From Neelides folsomi (lineage: Eukaryota; Arthropoda; Collembola; Neelipleona; Neelidae), in assembly GCA_034687125.1 (NCBI GenBank), contig JAQGBZ010000310.1, positions 1 to 64,000 on the forward strand: a stretch of 64,000 nucleotides of DNA, in the 5' to 3' direction. This document shows, piece after piece, positions 1-13,249 of this stretch. Both the position numbers and the translations under genes were made by a program. Positions within the stretch are counted from its first letter, which is position 1, and every line of letters starts with the position of its first letter. The notes beneath the pieces were generated by a model. It worked only from the letters and a program-made list of their open reading frames with translations, was not told the DNA's origin and made no database searches.

Positions 1-168
1 CAATAAGACTATATGTCGCTATTGCTATCTTCATAATGGTCCCTATGAAAGCGTAACACTTGGGTCTCTCTGTAGTACAGATATTATAAATGGTAACATA
101 TTCATAATTGTTAATTTAATAAAAAAAAAACATTATATTTTTAGTTTAATGTTAAACAATAGGTAGTC
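1..168. other. Window edge, no gene seen
   Basis: AT-rich sequence downstream of the IR pseudogene. I see no exon with matching splice sites. It may be the 3' flank of that pseudogene or part of a neighbouring gene outside the window. Confidence 0.4.
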
Positions 169-2592
169 CTAATACAATTTGGAGTAAATTAAATATTTAC
201 TGTTTAAAATTTCAATTAGTAGATTTATAATTGAAAAACTTAAACCAAATACAAGGATGAAAAAAGCAGTGAATACATCCCTCATTTCTAATTGTTCAAT
301 TTTATGAATTGATTCGGTATTTCTAATAATGCAAAGGAGCGATGTATTTTGAATATAATTTTTTACAAGTCGAAATCTTATTCCACTTTCAATCATTCTG
401 ACAAATCTAAAAATTAATATAAATGAATTTAAAATTAAAGTTAATTAATAAATATTATTTGTTTATATAATGTTATTACAATTATAATTGTATTACACGA
501 TATTAAAAAGTGGTCTTAATTCTTAACCACGCTTTACAAAAAAACTTCCTATAATTCTATTTTCCCAAACGTTTACTGAATATATAATTTGACATGCGCG
601 ATTTTTATGAATGTCGCTTAGATTTAAAATAGCGGTAAAAGAATCCCGTTTTGATAAAAGGGCCATTTTTTCTCCTTCAAATATCCCGCTTATAATTGTT
701 TTTATTTCTCCTGCTTCTATGTTAGGTTGATAAATTTCATTATTCTTTCCATTTTTCTGAAATTTAAAAATATTTGTAAAATAAATGCTTCATTAATTAG
801 AGTTAATTTTGAAAGATTTGACAATATTTTTATAATAATACCTTAACAAATTCCATTGAGGTGGGAATGTATGGATCGCTGTATATTTTAAATGATTTGG
901 ATAAAATGTCATCGTAAGATTTAACGGGAATTACTACAATGCTCTATTAAACAAATTACATAAATATACTATTAGGCATTTACAGGTATGTATGTAAGTT
1001 TTGATAAATTGTTAATAAAAATACCATTTAATAATGCTAAAAGAGATGTTGAATATGAAATACATATGCAAAGTGCAGCTAATAGGCTAGTGAATATAAC
1101 AATTCTCACTGAAGTCAAATTTGGAGAGTAGTACCAACCTAATAATATATATTTACTAGCAATTAGAAAATTTATTATTATTTATTATTTACAAGGTGAT
1201 TTCATTATTCACTTAAGAAATAAGTGACGATTTTGCTTTATGCACAGGTATGCATATATAATTACTTTGTTGGCATAAAATACCAATAGTCCACAAAATG
1301 CTATCAGATAAATAAATATAATTTTCCCCCACTTGACAACTTATAATTTTTTCCACACAACTTATGCTCATTAAAGTAATAATTACGATTATTGAAATTA
1401 TCAACACAGCTATCCATATATCATATTTAAAAGTTAACAAATATATGTCTCTAATTGAATTTGCTGGATGTTGTTGAAAAATGCGACGAGCCTTAAAAAA
1501 TACTCCTGAAAAAATGGATGCAAAAATGAAATTCCATCGATGCCAGAAATTCTGAATAATAAAATTTCGGTTAATCCAAAAATACATATGTCAGCAAGGT
1601 TTTGATTAACGTCTGCTCCAATTCCAATTAATGTTCCATTATCGGCTCTTTTTAAAAATCCACTTCCACTAATAGCAACCTCAATAGATATTAGGTAATA
1701 TACTTATAATTAACATTCAATATACTAAAAAACATATCTAAAAAATAATTAAAAACGAAAACTTACATAAAATTGCAAAAATCCTTTAGATAACGAAATA
1801 TAAAAACATCAATGCCAGTTTCAAATTCTGGATACTCGTTTGAATTATTTTTTATTTTATAAATTGATCCCTTGTTGATTTCTCTATCATCCTTAAAATG
1901 TATATTTAGAATTAGTAGAATTATTTTAATTAAAATTAAATATCAATTTTTTAACATTCAAAATATTTAGAATATATTTAAAACCAGCGAAACCCCTTTA
2001 ATTGGAGTTTTTTGCAAATCAATTCTTGATTTTATAACAAAATGTCCAAAGTTTTGGATTCCAATTAACTCCCAATTTTCTTTTGTAAACTTTTTTTAAT
2101 GAGCAGATAAATAAATATGAACCTGAATCTGATAATTTGTTTTTAATTCGTTTGTACTATAAAACAATAGAAAAAAGTTTATCTTCACTATATAGCTCCG
2201 CTAATATTTGCTTTTTATTACATAAGTAATTTAGTATATACCTTGTTTAAAAAATTCACAAATGGTTGAATCTCTAATTTATTTGTAATGAAAACAAATC
2301 CCAGATTCAAATAGGATAATGTTAAATTAATTTTGCATACATCATAGAGAGATATTTGATTTTGAATCAAAATGTCTTTTGGAATATCATATTCATCACC
2401 TTATTTATAAAATACATATTACATAATACATATTGACATAATATTGAAATATATGAGAAAATATGAAAATAGGCATTTTTTACTTGATGAATCGATGATA
2501 AAGTCAAAATTTTTAAACAGTAAGAAAATTCTAAAACATGCTTGATGAGATAAACATCTTTGATTTCGAAAACATACGTTTAACTCAATCAT
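169..2592 (-). pseudogene. Ionotropic receptor pseudogene, paralogue of the gene at 3234-6240
   Basis: This is a decayed copy of an ionotropic glutamate receptor-like (IR) chemoreceptor. Almost every exon of the intact upstream neighbour has a counterpart in the same order: an exon-1 fragment (about 2496-2592), exon 2 (about 2240-2402), part of exon 3 (about 2000-2155), ligand-binding lobe exon 4 (about 1770-1892), a merged exon 5/6 with M1 and the pore motif ILCQQ (about 1235-1672), the M2 exon (about 1031-1137), an S2 exon (about 855-930), exon 9 (about 496-760) and the last exon with M3 (169-406). Lesions seen are: no initiator or signal peptide in exon 1; a frameshift in an A-run near 2089-2098 followed by loss of roughly 35 codons of exon 3; an exon-5 acceptor reading TTG instead of TAG; the intron between exons 5 and 6 reduced to 12 nt (1492-1503); a 1-nt deletion near 1474-1482; and an in-frame TAA at 523-525. 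The 3' half keeps long open stretches, so decay may be fairly recent. Confidence 0.85.
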
Positions 2593-2629
2593 TAGCGATA
2601 AAAAAGATAATCGATATTTTTTATTTTAA

Positions 2630-2803
2630 CCATTTTAAAGGAAACTCCCATTTACCCGATATCCTACGAGAGATAAGCGCCATTTCATTTGATAGCGCCC
2701 TATTTCTTGCGACATGTATTTAGATAGGTTAGGTTTGGAAAGCGACTGTAGCTTACCACATGTCGGGTCTCGGGTTAATGGGAGCTGCCCATTTTAAAAG
2801 TGG
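2630..2803. repeat. Possible small inverted-repeat element upstream of the IR pseudogene
   Basis: The arms at 2645-2659 (CTCCCATTTACCCGA) and 2770-2784 (TCGGGTTAATGGGAG) are inverted complements at 14 of 15 bases. Similarity extends outward into an ATTTTAAA motif on both sides. The stretch sits exactly where the signal-peptide half of the pseudogene's first exon should be. No target-site duplication is obvious, so this may be a degraded MITE or chance palindromy. Confidence 0.4.
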
Positions 2804-3233
2804 TTCGATAATTATATTTAAAATTTTTAGTCAATTAACATTAATTAAACTATGCAATTGTCAAATTGTATGAAAACTATAAAAACTACATACAGTATCG
2901 GCAAACTGAATAAATCATTATTTATGATTAAAATAGATTATAATTATCCAATTATAATTTTCTATTCTATTTATTGTTTGATATTCATATTGAATAGAAA
3001 TTGAAAATCAAATTATTACTTACAATGGTTTTAAGGGTCCTTTATTTTGTATACAATTGAATGATAATGATAATGCTTTGCTTGGTAAAGGTTACTTGAA
3101 AAGAACAGAACGAATAAATTATTATTAAGTATCTTTCTTTCTTATATTTATGTGCATATCAATAATTAATATTCCTTTGTCCATATTATTGATGACATTT
3201 ATCAAATGCTAAAATTTAAAATAGTAATAAGTA

Positions 3234-6200
3234 TTAAAATACACGTTTTATTTTAATCATTTCAATTAACAAATTAATGATAGAAAATATAAAACCAAAG
3301 AAAAGAATAAAAAAGGCAGTGAAAACATCTTTCATTTCTAATTGTTGCATTTTATTTGAAATTTTTGTATTGATAACTGTGCATTGAAAAGTTGTATTTC
3401 TTATGTAATTATTTACAAGACGATTACTTATTCCCTTTTCAATCATTCCAGTTAATCTGAAAATTAAATTATTTTTATTAATTCTGCCTACATACTATTT
3501 TTAATTATATAATTATTTTTAATAATAAACCAGAAAGATGAACACGATTACGATGATAAAGTACTATGTGTATAGAGTAAATAAATAAATATCTTCCTTT
3601 TTATGCTTAGACAACCATATAAAAAGAAAGGTACTTACTTAGTATAGAGTATACATAATTATTAGGTAAACGTTATTATAATCAACAATCAAATAAAATT
3701 TACACGTTATTGAAAAGAGGTCTTAAAACTGATCCACGGGAAACAAATAAACTTCCTTTGACTCTTTTTTCCCAAATGTTTACAGAGCTTATTTCGCTAC
3801 AAGATGTTTTATCTTCAAAACCGTTATTATTTAAAAGAAAGGAAAATGAATCTGCTAAAGATATTAAAGCAATATTTGCTCCAGTAAACATATCTTTAAG
3901 AATCGATTTAACTTCAACATTGATATAATTTCCTGATTGATGATTAATAATTTCTTCATCTTCAAGTTCCTTAAATCGGTAAAAACCTTAAATTTTGCAA
4001 TATGTATATTCTAATTCTAAAATTCTATATTTAGTTAATAATTGGGCTAGGATTCGGAAAGCTAGCGGAATTTTTCATAGTGCACCATGAAAAACATTGT
4101 TTTTGCATGGTGCACCATGAAAAATTCCCCCTCACCAGGGTGAGTTTAATGTTAATATTCCTATCCCTAGTTTTTCAATTTCGACTCTCACCATGGTGAG
4201 GGGGAATTTTTCATGATGCACCATGAAAAACCACGGTTTTTGGATGGTGCACCATGGTGTGCTGGCTTTCCGAATCCTAGCCAATAATTGAATAATTCTT
4301 ATAAATCAAAAATTACCTTTAAAAATTCAACAGATGTTGGGATATTAGGATCAGTAAAAAGTTGATATGACTTTGTTAAAATATCATTAAATGATTTTAT
4401 AGGAATCACTTCATCTAAATAGGAATACAGTCATTAACCTCAGTCTCAGTTTGTTTGAAATTGAGAAAAATAGGAATTACCTTTCAATAATGTTAATAAT
4501 GATGCTGAAAAAGCAATGGATAGACATAAACCGGTTAAAAGGCCAGTTAACATCACAATCCTCATTGGAGCAAAATTCGGACAATAGTACCATCCTTAAA
4601 TAAATATAATTAGTAAATAGGTATTATAGTACATTCATTGTTCAAGTTACAATTTTTTAATTACCTTGTTGGCAAAATACACTAATAGTCCATAAAATAC
4701 TATCATTCGATAATATCATATTATTAATTTTAGGAGAAATTAAAAGTTTTTCTAAATAAGTGATGGTTTTTACAGTTAAAATTATTGTAATCATAATTAT
4801 TAAAACGGCAATCCATATATTGTATTTAAAAGTTAATAAATAAATATTTCGAATTGTATTAGCTGGCGGTTGTTTAAAAAATACGACAAGCCTTTAGAAA
4901 ATTAATAAAATAATTAATATACATTTTGTATTAGCGACGCTTCATGTTTTTACCGTTCTTGAAAAACTGGATGCAAAAACGTAACACCCTCAGATCCCGA
5001 AATTCGAAATAGTAAAATTTCAGTTATTAAAGAAATGCCAATATCGGCAATATTTCGATTTACATCACTTCCTGTTCCCATCAATGTTCCGTTTTCCGAT
5101 TTTCTTAAATATCCACTACCATTAACAGCAACTTCACTAAGAGTACAAAACATTTATGATATTGTTGATATTACATATTTTTACGAACTGAAAATCATTA
5201 TTTTGTTTAATACAAGGATAATATGTAAAAAGTATACATAATTTAAAATGAATAACTAACGTAAAATTACAAGAATCTCTCAAATAACGAAATACAAAAA
5301 CATCAATTCCACTTTCAAATTCTGGATTTTTGTCTGAATCGTCTTTCACTTTAAATCTCGTTGCAAAATTATACTTTTTATCGTCCTTAAAATTTTTCAG
5401 AATTAATTTTAATTTAACCATTTTAATAAAAAAATATTATAGAGTGTACCACTGAAACTCCTCTAATTGAAATTTTTTGTAAATTATTTCTTCTTGTTAT
5501 TTTATTAACAAAATCATAAAAATTTATTGTTCTTTGCACAATTTGCTGAACAATGTGTAAATCTTTGTAGCTGTAAATTTCAATAATTTTTGTATGATTA
5601 TTTTGACACACAATGTTATACAAGTTAGATGAAAACGAAAAATTTTCAATTCCGAATATTTCCCATTCTTCTTTCGTATATTCTTTTGTTGAACAAATAA
5701 TTAAAAAAGGATCCCAATCCGAGAATTTATTTTGAATCCGTATGAACTAAATACAAGATAACTACATATGACAATAATCATCTTAAACACAATTTAAAAA
5801 TAATATCATTATTTTTACCTTATTTAAAAATTCAGCGACTGGATAAAAATCCAATTGTTCTACAATGTATACAATTCCTAGGCTCAAAAATGACGCTGTT
5901 ACATTTATATTCCTAATATTATTAACAGAAGTTTGATGGCCATTCAAAAATTTATCATAACCGTAGTCGTAATTGATGACACCTTATATAAACCAAATTA
6001 AAATTAATTTTAATTTTCAAGTGTTTTATCAATTTTAAATTCATTAAACCTTGTAAAAAGTTAACTTTAATGAAATGACACTTTCTCACTTGAGGAATCA
6101 ATGATTAAATCAAAATGTTTAAACAAGGATAATATTTTGAAACACGGAGATTGGCATAGGCCGAGTATTTGATTTATGGAATACGCATTTAATATTATAA

Positions 6201-6240
6201 TAAAACAAAAAACATTTCTTAATTTTATATTATTTGACAT
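3234..6240 (-). CDS. Ionotropic receptor (IR), divergent tuning-type, intact 10-exon gene
   Basis: This is a chemosensory ligand-gated cation channel of the IR family, expected in the dendrite membrane of sensory neurons together with an IR co-receptor. Ten exons join in frame: 6240-6090, 5982-5819, 5746-5453, 5385-5261, 5136-4954, 4891-4665, 4594-4481, 4414-4317, 3969-3704 and 3456-3234, giving 614 residues. The ATG at 6240 is followed by a hydrophobic signal peptide (FCFIIILNAY). The S1 ligand-binding lobe spans about residues 204-305 and includes ADIGISLITE and a FLHP motif. FKQPP precedes M1 (about 331-349). The pore reads DSILWTISVFCQQGWYYCP (about 367-385), M2 is about 391-413 and contains SIAFSASLL, S2 follows, and M3 is about 585-606. 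The arginine after the S1 LIT motif is present but spaced unusually, so glutamate binding is doubtful. The last junction uses the second of two overlapping GT sites (donor GTAAAT); this choice restores the frame here and in the pseudogene. The eighth intron hosts a MITE. Which IR subtype this is cannot be told from sequence alone. Confidence 0.9.
4045..4282. mobile_element. hAT-type palindromic MITE, 238 bp, with 8-bp target duplication
   Basis: The ends are perfect 18-bp inverted repeats: GGCTAGGATTCGGAAAGC on the left and its exact complement on the right. They are flanked by the 8-bp direct repeat AATAATTG at 4037-4044 and 4283-4290. An 8-bp duplication with short inverted ends is typical of hAT elements. 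The interior has no open frame and is itself largely palindromic, with repeated TGGTGCACCATG and CTCACC..GGTGAG motifs, so the whole element can fold into a long hairpin. It lies in intron 8 of the intact IR gene without touching the splice sites. The perfect ends suggest recent insertion. Confidence 0.92.
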
Positions 6241-9200
6241 TTTTTTACTTTTGAATCTACTAAGATTATGTTCTTACTTATAAGGAAAGTTTTACCAATT
6301 GAATAGCAGTAAGATGGAAATAAAGAACTTAAGTGAAGCTGTCAATTTAAAAATTCATAATGGACACCCTTAAAAGCTGTGCTGACGAATTTCAATAAAC
6401 AGATTAAAACATTATTTTTATTCAGAAATGGCAATTAGGGTTTACAAGAATGAACAATGTACTATATTACACCTTTCATCATTTTGTTCATAAAAGAGAA
6501 ATCCAACATGTAATTTGATATATCTACCATATTAGAGTAGGTAGTTTCTAATAAATTACAGAGTACGATGCGCATTATAATATTCATAAATCATAACTTA
6601 CAATTGCAATTAATATATATATTTAAAGTATTTGCCCCTCCTTAATAATCACATTCAGAAATTAAGCCTTTTTTATTCGTTAGAAAAAATAGTAAAACTG
6701 TCAACTCGCACGAAATATGTAGCCAATCGTTTTTTATATGAAAAGCATTAAAATAAAATTATATTTGTCTTCCAAGTGAAGGTAATTTTATTAAGGAACT
6801 AATAAAATAAACGAAAGAAGTTGATCTCATTCCCCAAGCTCATTTTATTAACAGGAGCTAAAAGTAAGATCATGAAAGAATTGAGAAAATAAGAAAGAAA
6901 TACTGAAGAACTGATGTGAATTGGATGGTGAATGAATATTGAAATAGTTGTGAATTCGTGTCCTTTAATCCATTACGTGTGACAGACTGAAGGGTTCGGC
7001 GTATCTTGTAAGGGTGGAAATGGTTATTGAGTTCCACGTCGAGGGCCTTAACATATCACTTGGGAGGGAAGTCAGAAAAATTGGGCGGTTGTCAGAGCGA
7101 GTGGCGGTGGGGAGATGAAGGCCATTTCTACTTTTGCACTCTCAGCATTTCTTCGGAACTGGATTGGGAGCGGACTATCTTTTTAATACGGGAGATATGG
7201 GGTCAGAGCTCTATTCAGCCCACAACCCCTCCTTCACCCTAAATCCACTTACTCTAATGTCAAAATCCGCCAAAAGAGATTTCCCCGCTCTTAGAAATAT
7301 ATAATATTCAAAGAAAAAGGAACTTCATGCGAAACATGTCATTTCCCTCAATGACTTATTCACGCACACAAAGTACATTATTTGAATGTAAAATCCTTTA
7401 TATTAGATCTTCACACGAATCACACCATTACATTTACATTGGAAAGAAAAATAGATAATGCGAGTTTTATATAAAAAAGCCTTTTATTTTTATTAATATA
7501 AATAAAATAAAAAATAATTGTTGTTCGATTAAATAGATACATCAGTGGAGAAATTTCATTATCTTTTGTAATTGTAAAAAGCAATTACCTAAAATATTTT
7601 ACAACAATATTATTGTTTGAAAATAATACCTGAATTTGATAATACTTATAAAAATTTTTTGTCTTTACCAGAAATTATTTGGGGGGAAGAATTTTATTTA
7701 CTTTCGTGGTGAATATAATACGAAAAAAGAATTTGTTGTAGGGAAGTTAATAAAAAGGGGAACGTGAGGAGAAAGAGGAAAGTTGTGATGAAAAAGGATT
7801 GCAATTTTAATTCGCAATCAGAGGTTCTCATAAGGGTAGGAAGTTTCTTTTTGAGGAGATCGTGATGCACGTTATGGGGTTCTTTGGTGGGCTCAAGGGA
7901 GGAAGTTTCACAAGTTCTTAACACCTCACCAATCTCCGTTAAGCCAAAAATGAACAGATGCGAGAACTCGGTCTAAAACACTCATCCGCCTTCATCCACT
8001 CCTTCACCTCCAGGGACGCATTGAAGACAACGAGGTGTAAAGGGGAAATAACCATTCAATCCAACCGTCTTCAGATCTCAGTTTAGATCAAATTATCCCA
8101 AATGATCTGATTATGACCAAATTACAGGGAAAAGACTGTCAAACCGACCAAATATCTCATCCTGATTTAAATTGCATATTTCCTCATTTATTCCACTTCT
8201 AATGTCAAAGATATTCAAACTGTCACCAACTGATGTTGGATAATTTAATAAAAATAAATAGCGCTAGTTAATATGCGAAACACTTTATTTAAAAGAAAAT
8301 AAGCCAAATATTATTAAATATTTATCATATTTCACACATTTATCATCTTCTTTATATAAATTTTTTTATAAATATGCTAATCTTTGAAATTTATATTGCT
8401 TTTTTATCAAGTTATAAATGGTACGCTATTATCAACTATAAATGGAATTTACCGTATTTGAAACACTATTACATTGGGTTATTCTTTAAAAATATTATAT
8501 TTTAGTTCTTTTATATCTTATAACATTTTCTATATTTTTGCTATATTTTAAAAGTTTCCTATATTTTATTTTTATATCAAATCTAATCTTTTTGACCTAA
8601 ATAAAAGGGTTTTTTATGGGCGTGAGTAAATCAAGGTTTGAATCCCATTAAGACAATAAAAATTGAATAAAATCCGAATTTAAGGAACGGACGAGGTTGA
8701 AAATTCTCTCGGGGTCTCAAATATATTATAATGATAAATATCCGGATGCGCGCATATGCTAAATAATTTTGACACCGGGAAGTGAAGAGAATAAAAAATG
8801 CAGTCCATTAAATTCTCAAATGCTCTTTCCTTTTCTCTATTGAGATTGAGTGTCTTTATAAGAATGTCCTTATTCACACATTCGCACATCATACAACTAT
8901 CTATATACAAATGCATACATATGGGCATATAAACACATATTACTTATATATTGTACATTGTACAATATTAGATATGAATGTGAGTATAAGTTTAAAATTA
9001 CATATATGATGATGAAATGAAGAAGTGTTTATCTGTTTAAATATATTTTCTATTTCATCTTTTCTTAACTTTGTCCATAAAGGTTTCGGGTTATATGCCA
9101 TTATTCTATATCTAGATAAAGCTGTTGTATTTCACAATGGAGTTGTGGGTTTGGTGGGAAATTGAAGAAAGCGTTTGCTCCCGGGCAACTTTTGCTCCTC

Positions 9201-12200
9201 ATAAAGAAGATGAATGGGGCGGGGAGGCCGGGAGTGACCCAAAGAGGAAACAAGGGGCGAGATTCGGAAATGAAACTCAAATTCCCATTTAACATTCCTC
9301 CCACGCCGGGGCTGTGAGGATTATTTTGGGGAGGAAGAATGGAGGAAGAAGATCCACAATATTTTTGTCGCCTTCACCGGAGCTTCGCCGAATTTCCTCA
9401 TTTCTCTCCCGGCCCACTCCCGTATTCCCCCCACAGACCACAAACAGAAAAGGAAACAAATAAATTGGCTCCGTTTATTTGCTTATTTGACCCACTGTTT
9501 GCTCGCCCAAGGAACGCCTCATTTTTATTCACTTTGTTAATGAGATGTTCCGCCCTGGAGTGGAAAATACGCCAGAACGGATCCACCAAAACGAATTCTT
9601 ATCAATTCCCACCTTTATATCTTCCCAGGAATTCCTGGGTGGGTTTGGGCCAAATCCCTCAGCTTCCATTCAAACCATTCAAAACCATTCAAACATTTCA
9701 TTCCGGTTTATATCAGTTTGATAGAAACCATCGTAGTTTATATTCTGGTCGAGATGTATATTATTTGTAATATAGTGAGGGAAATTTAAATCACGATCTG
9801 GCTTAACGATTAGCTGGACATAGAGGAAGAGATTAAGGTTTTGCCAATATTTATATTGCGGCGTCTAATTGACTTAATTTCAGCTTTTCGACTCAGTTTC
9901 CCATTTAGAATAACCAATGAAGATGTTCAAATAAACCGCTCATTTATCATTCTGATTAGCTCATTTAATTACGCTGGGTTTAATCTTTTTGATCAACATC
10001 GGAATTTGGATTTAACAGATGTATTAATTAATCCTATAATTTTCACACGCTATAAGTACATATATAAAGTGGTATAAATTAGTGAAATAAATTTATGCAT
10101 TATCGAAATTGAATTATTAGCATTTAGCAGTGCAGGAGAATTATTAATAGCAGGAGAATCATTGTTGTTTTATATGCGCTTAGGTATGCACTTTGCACAT
10201 TTGAGATAAACAGTTTACTTTAGATAGGAAAACAAATGTAAAGAGGAGGAAAAACATTTTGACATTTTCAACCAATTGATTTTTGTTTAGTCAAACGGGA
10301 AATGAAGGGAAAAGTTGGAAAAGAGGGGAAATGAATTTAAAATAGCATTGAATGGGAGAATGTCAGGCGGTGAAAATGCCGGGTGCTTCCACGTGGGCCC
10401 TTGCCCTCCCCTTTGGTAAATAAATACATGGGGCCTTACATGAATGTTGAAACATTTGTGAAGGCACAGTTGGCCTTTGTTGAGTTTGGATGGTGAAGTT
10501 TAATAATAATAATAGGGATATTCCACCCTCGTACTTTTCATAGATTTTCCTCATGCTAAAAGTTTACACACTTCAAAAACATGCCTTAAATGTCATTCCA
10601 ACCAAAATTCAACACCTTTGATCAGTCTCATATGAATTTTTAACACTCGTTCAACACTTCACTTCCCCCATTCAAATGTTTAGTTTTTTCTTCAATCTTT
10701 GAATAACGGGAATATTCACAACTTTTAAATTTCTGAACAATTTTGAATATTTTTAGTGTATGGTACATTAAATATAATAGAGTACATTGATGTATAGTCA
10801 ATTTCATAGAATGATACGAGAATTATGTTAATAGTCTTGATAGTACGATAGTCGTATGATTTTCATTAACGTAAAGACATGATTTGGAAAATTTCGTTGC
10901 ATATCACCAGATACTCTACAAATTATAAATTCGCTATTTATTTAATTAAAGCAAATTGTTTAAAACTATTTTTCGGATTATTAATTAAGATTTATTTGAA
11001 ATCAATATTTTAATTATTATTATTAGAGATTAGATTTTTAATTAAATTAAAAGTTTAAAATTTTCTGGTACAAAATATTGCATGATAAAATGAGTTTTTG
11101 GTAAGAATTTAAAAAGTTGTGAATTTGTCAATTTCTCATCCTTGTCGGAGCGGAGGGAAAGCGGGGCTTTCACCATTCCAAGCTTCTTCAAACTTGCGGT
11201 CTTTTGGGGCTGGGACGAACCCGGTTTTTTGACACATACAAATTTGTAGAACCATTATGGTTCCTATGATGTATGGCTCATATCCCAACACGTGTTTGAT
11301 ACTCCGCTCCGATTGAAGTTGATGGGGAAAGTTGGAGGAGAAATTTTGGGGAATTGGGAGTTAATGGAAATGTAAAATATTGTGGTCGTTCGCTTTTTCA
11401 CCAACACTCCCATTTGTCTTTCAAATGGCAGGAGAAGGAGGCCCAAGGGATCTTTTTTAAATTTCCCACACTTAAAAGCTCATACTCGATTGAGAAAACT
11501 TAAACATTTATTTACACTGGTGAATATATGGAAGTGGAACAAGGCTATTATAAGGAATAAAGTTCTGTACATAAGTATTATGCATGCTTATGATAAGTAT
11601 AAAAAGTGTTTAATATTTAGTATTTGAGCATTTGATATAAAAGTGTGAAATTGTATTTTGATAATTCTCTCCATAAAGATTCCAGTGGATATTAAGAGCC
11701 AAGGGAGTTTTGACGCTTGAAGCTGAATATCATTACATGATGGATCCCTTTCATTCACATCACGAGAGTGAATATAAATTAAAAAGGAAAGTTCTTAATT
11801 TCACAATTTAAAAACTTTGAAGTGTGGCGGGGGTTCGGGAGTTGAAATAAACATAGGGCGGGTGGGAAGAATTCAATTAGAGGCGACGGGGAAAAAGTTT
11901 ATCAGGACGTAGATGTGAAGTGAAAACTTGGGCGGCCTCTTCGACTGGAACTGATATTCCCCACATTCACACATCTCGGGGAGAGCGGCGGGTCTTGTAA
12001 ACTTTTCCAGATTAATTTCTACGCCATAAAATTGATCCGGGAGGGAAGTTCCTTTTTTCGCCTCTTCCATTTATAATATTGGATTCTTTCCCTTTCTCCA
12101 GTAATCGATCTCATCTCACATGATCCTCCTATGTATTCATATCAATCGTGTTCTAATCAACGCCCTCAAGGAATTCACACATCAAAAACACCTTTTTTCA

Positions 12201-13249
12201 TTATTTTATTCAATTAATCAAACAATTCAATTATTTCTAAATTAAACACATTCATGGTTAAAAATTATATAATTTATAATCAAACTAAAGAAAAATTAGC
12301 AATTGATGAAAAAAGAAAATCTATTAAATTTCATGTAGAAATTTATTTTATAAGTTTATTTTAAAAGTTTAAACAGGTTTTTAAAATTATTGATGCCAAT
12401 TTATTTTAAATATTATTTTATTGTGAGAAATAAAAAGTTTTGAATGCTTGCAATAAAAGTAATTCAATGTGTTTTAATGCTCTTTCTCCAACTTTGATTT
12501 TAAGGATTTGGAAGAGAGTTTGAGTTTGAAGGTTACCTCATCAATTTCCTCTTTGCGAGCCGGCGGACGTCGGGAGAAAAACGGAATTTTTTATATATTT
12601 TTATGTGGAAAGTTTTTGTACACAAGTGGAATTGTCTCCGGTAGATTTTGTTTCTTTTCTCCCAGTTCCTCACATTATGATGTTTGTTCTTTGAAGTTGT
12701 GAGATTGAGATGGGCACAGTTGAGCCCATGATTCCAATTGAACAACTTTTGTTTCCCAACACTCCATCCCTTTTCCACTTCATTTCTTCTCCACTTCCTC
12801 TCAAATTCAAACTGGTCGTTATATCTTTTACATTCACTTCCCCCCGCTCTTCATGCCCTTTTTTATGAATCGCGGCCCATATTCTTCACAGGGGCCGACC
12901 CATTATTTACCACACCAGTCTCCTCCCAAACCCTCACATCCTTCCCATCTCGTACATTCAAACGACATTCAAAATTAGAAATTACACTGTCAAACCTTAA
13001 TTTAAAATTTCAGGAATTCTTAACAATAAACAACTTTGGAGCTCGAAATCTATAAGCTTTTTAGTTCAGATTTAATAAAATGAGTTTGGAGTTATCACTC
13101 AATTTGTGTATTGTAAATCTAATTACCTATTATTATTTACATTACACATAAGATAGTATATTTATGTTTTATTTTAAATTATAAATATGTAAGGTACATA
13201 ATGTATACAATGATAAATCAAAATAAACCAAGTTCTTTGAATAGTAAGT
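6241..13249. other. Long intergenic region, no supported gene
   Basis: AT-rich DNA alternates with GC-richer blocks near 7.0-7.25, 7.75-8.1, 9.1-9.7, 10.3-10.55, 11.1-11.45, 11.8-12.1 and 12.5-13.0 kb. Open frames in these blocks (for example 143 codons at 9339-9770) occur on both strands at once, lack recognisable domains and do not join through splice sites. They look like conserved or base-biased noncoding DNA. The first kilobase is the presumed promoter side of the intact IR gene. Confidence 0.5.

Noticed and set aside
4950-5241. Plus-strand frame of 68 codons opposite the IR gene
   Set aside because: It is the antisense shadow of IR exon 5 and its intron.
8625-8655. tRNA-like GGTTTGAATCCC motif
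   Set aside because: No acceptor stem, anticodon arm or A-box-like sequence at the right distance.
9339-9770. A 143-codon open frame on the plus strand
   Set aside because: An overlapping minus-strand frame is open too, there is no domain, and composition matches the surrounding GC-richer noncoding blocks; no splice partner was found.
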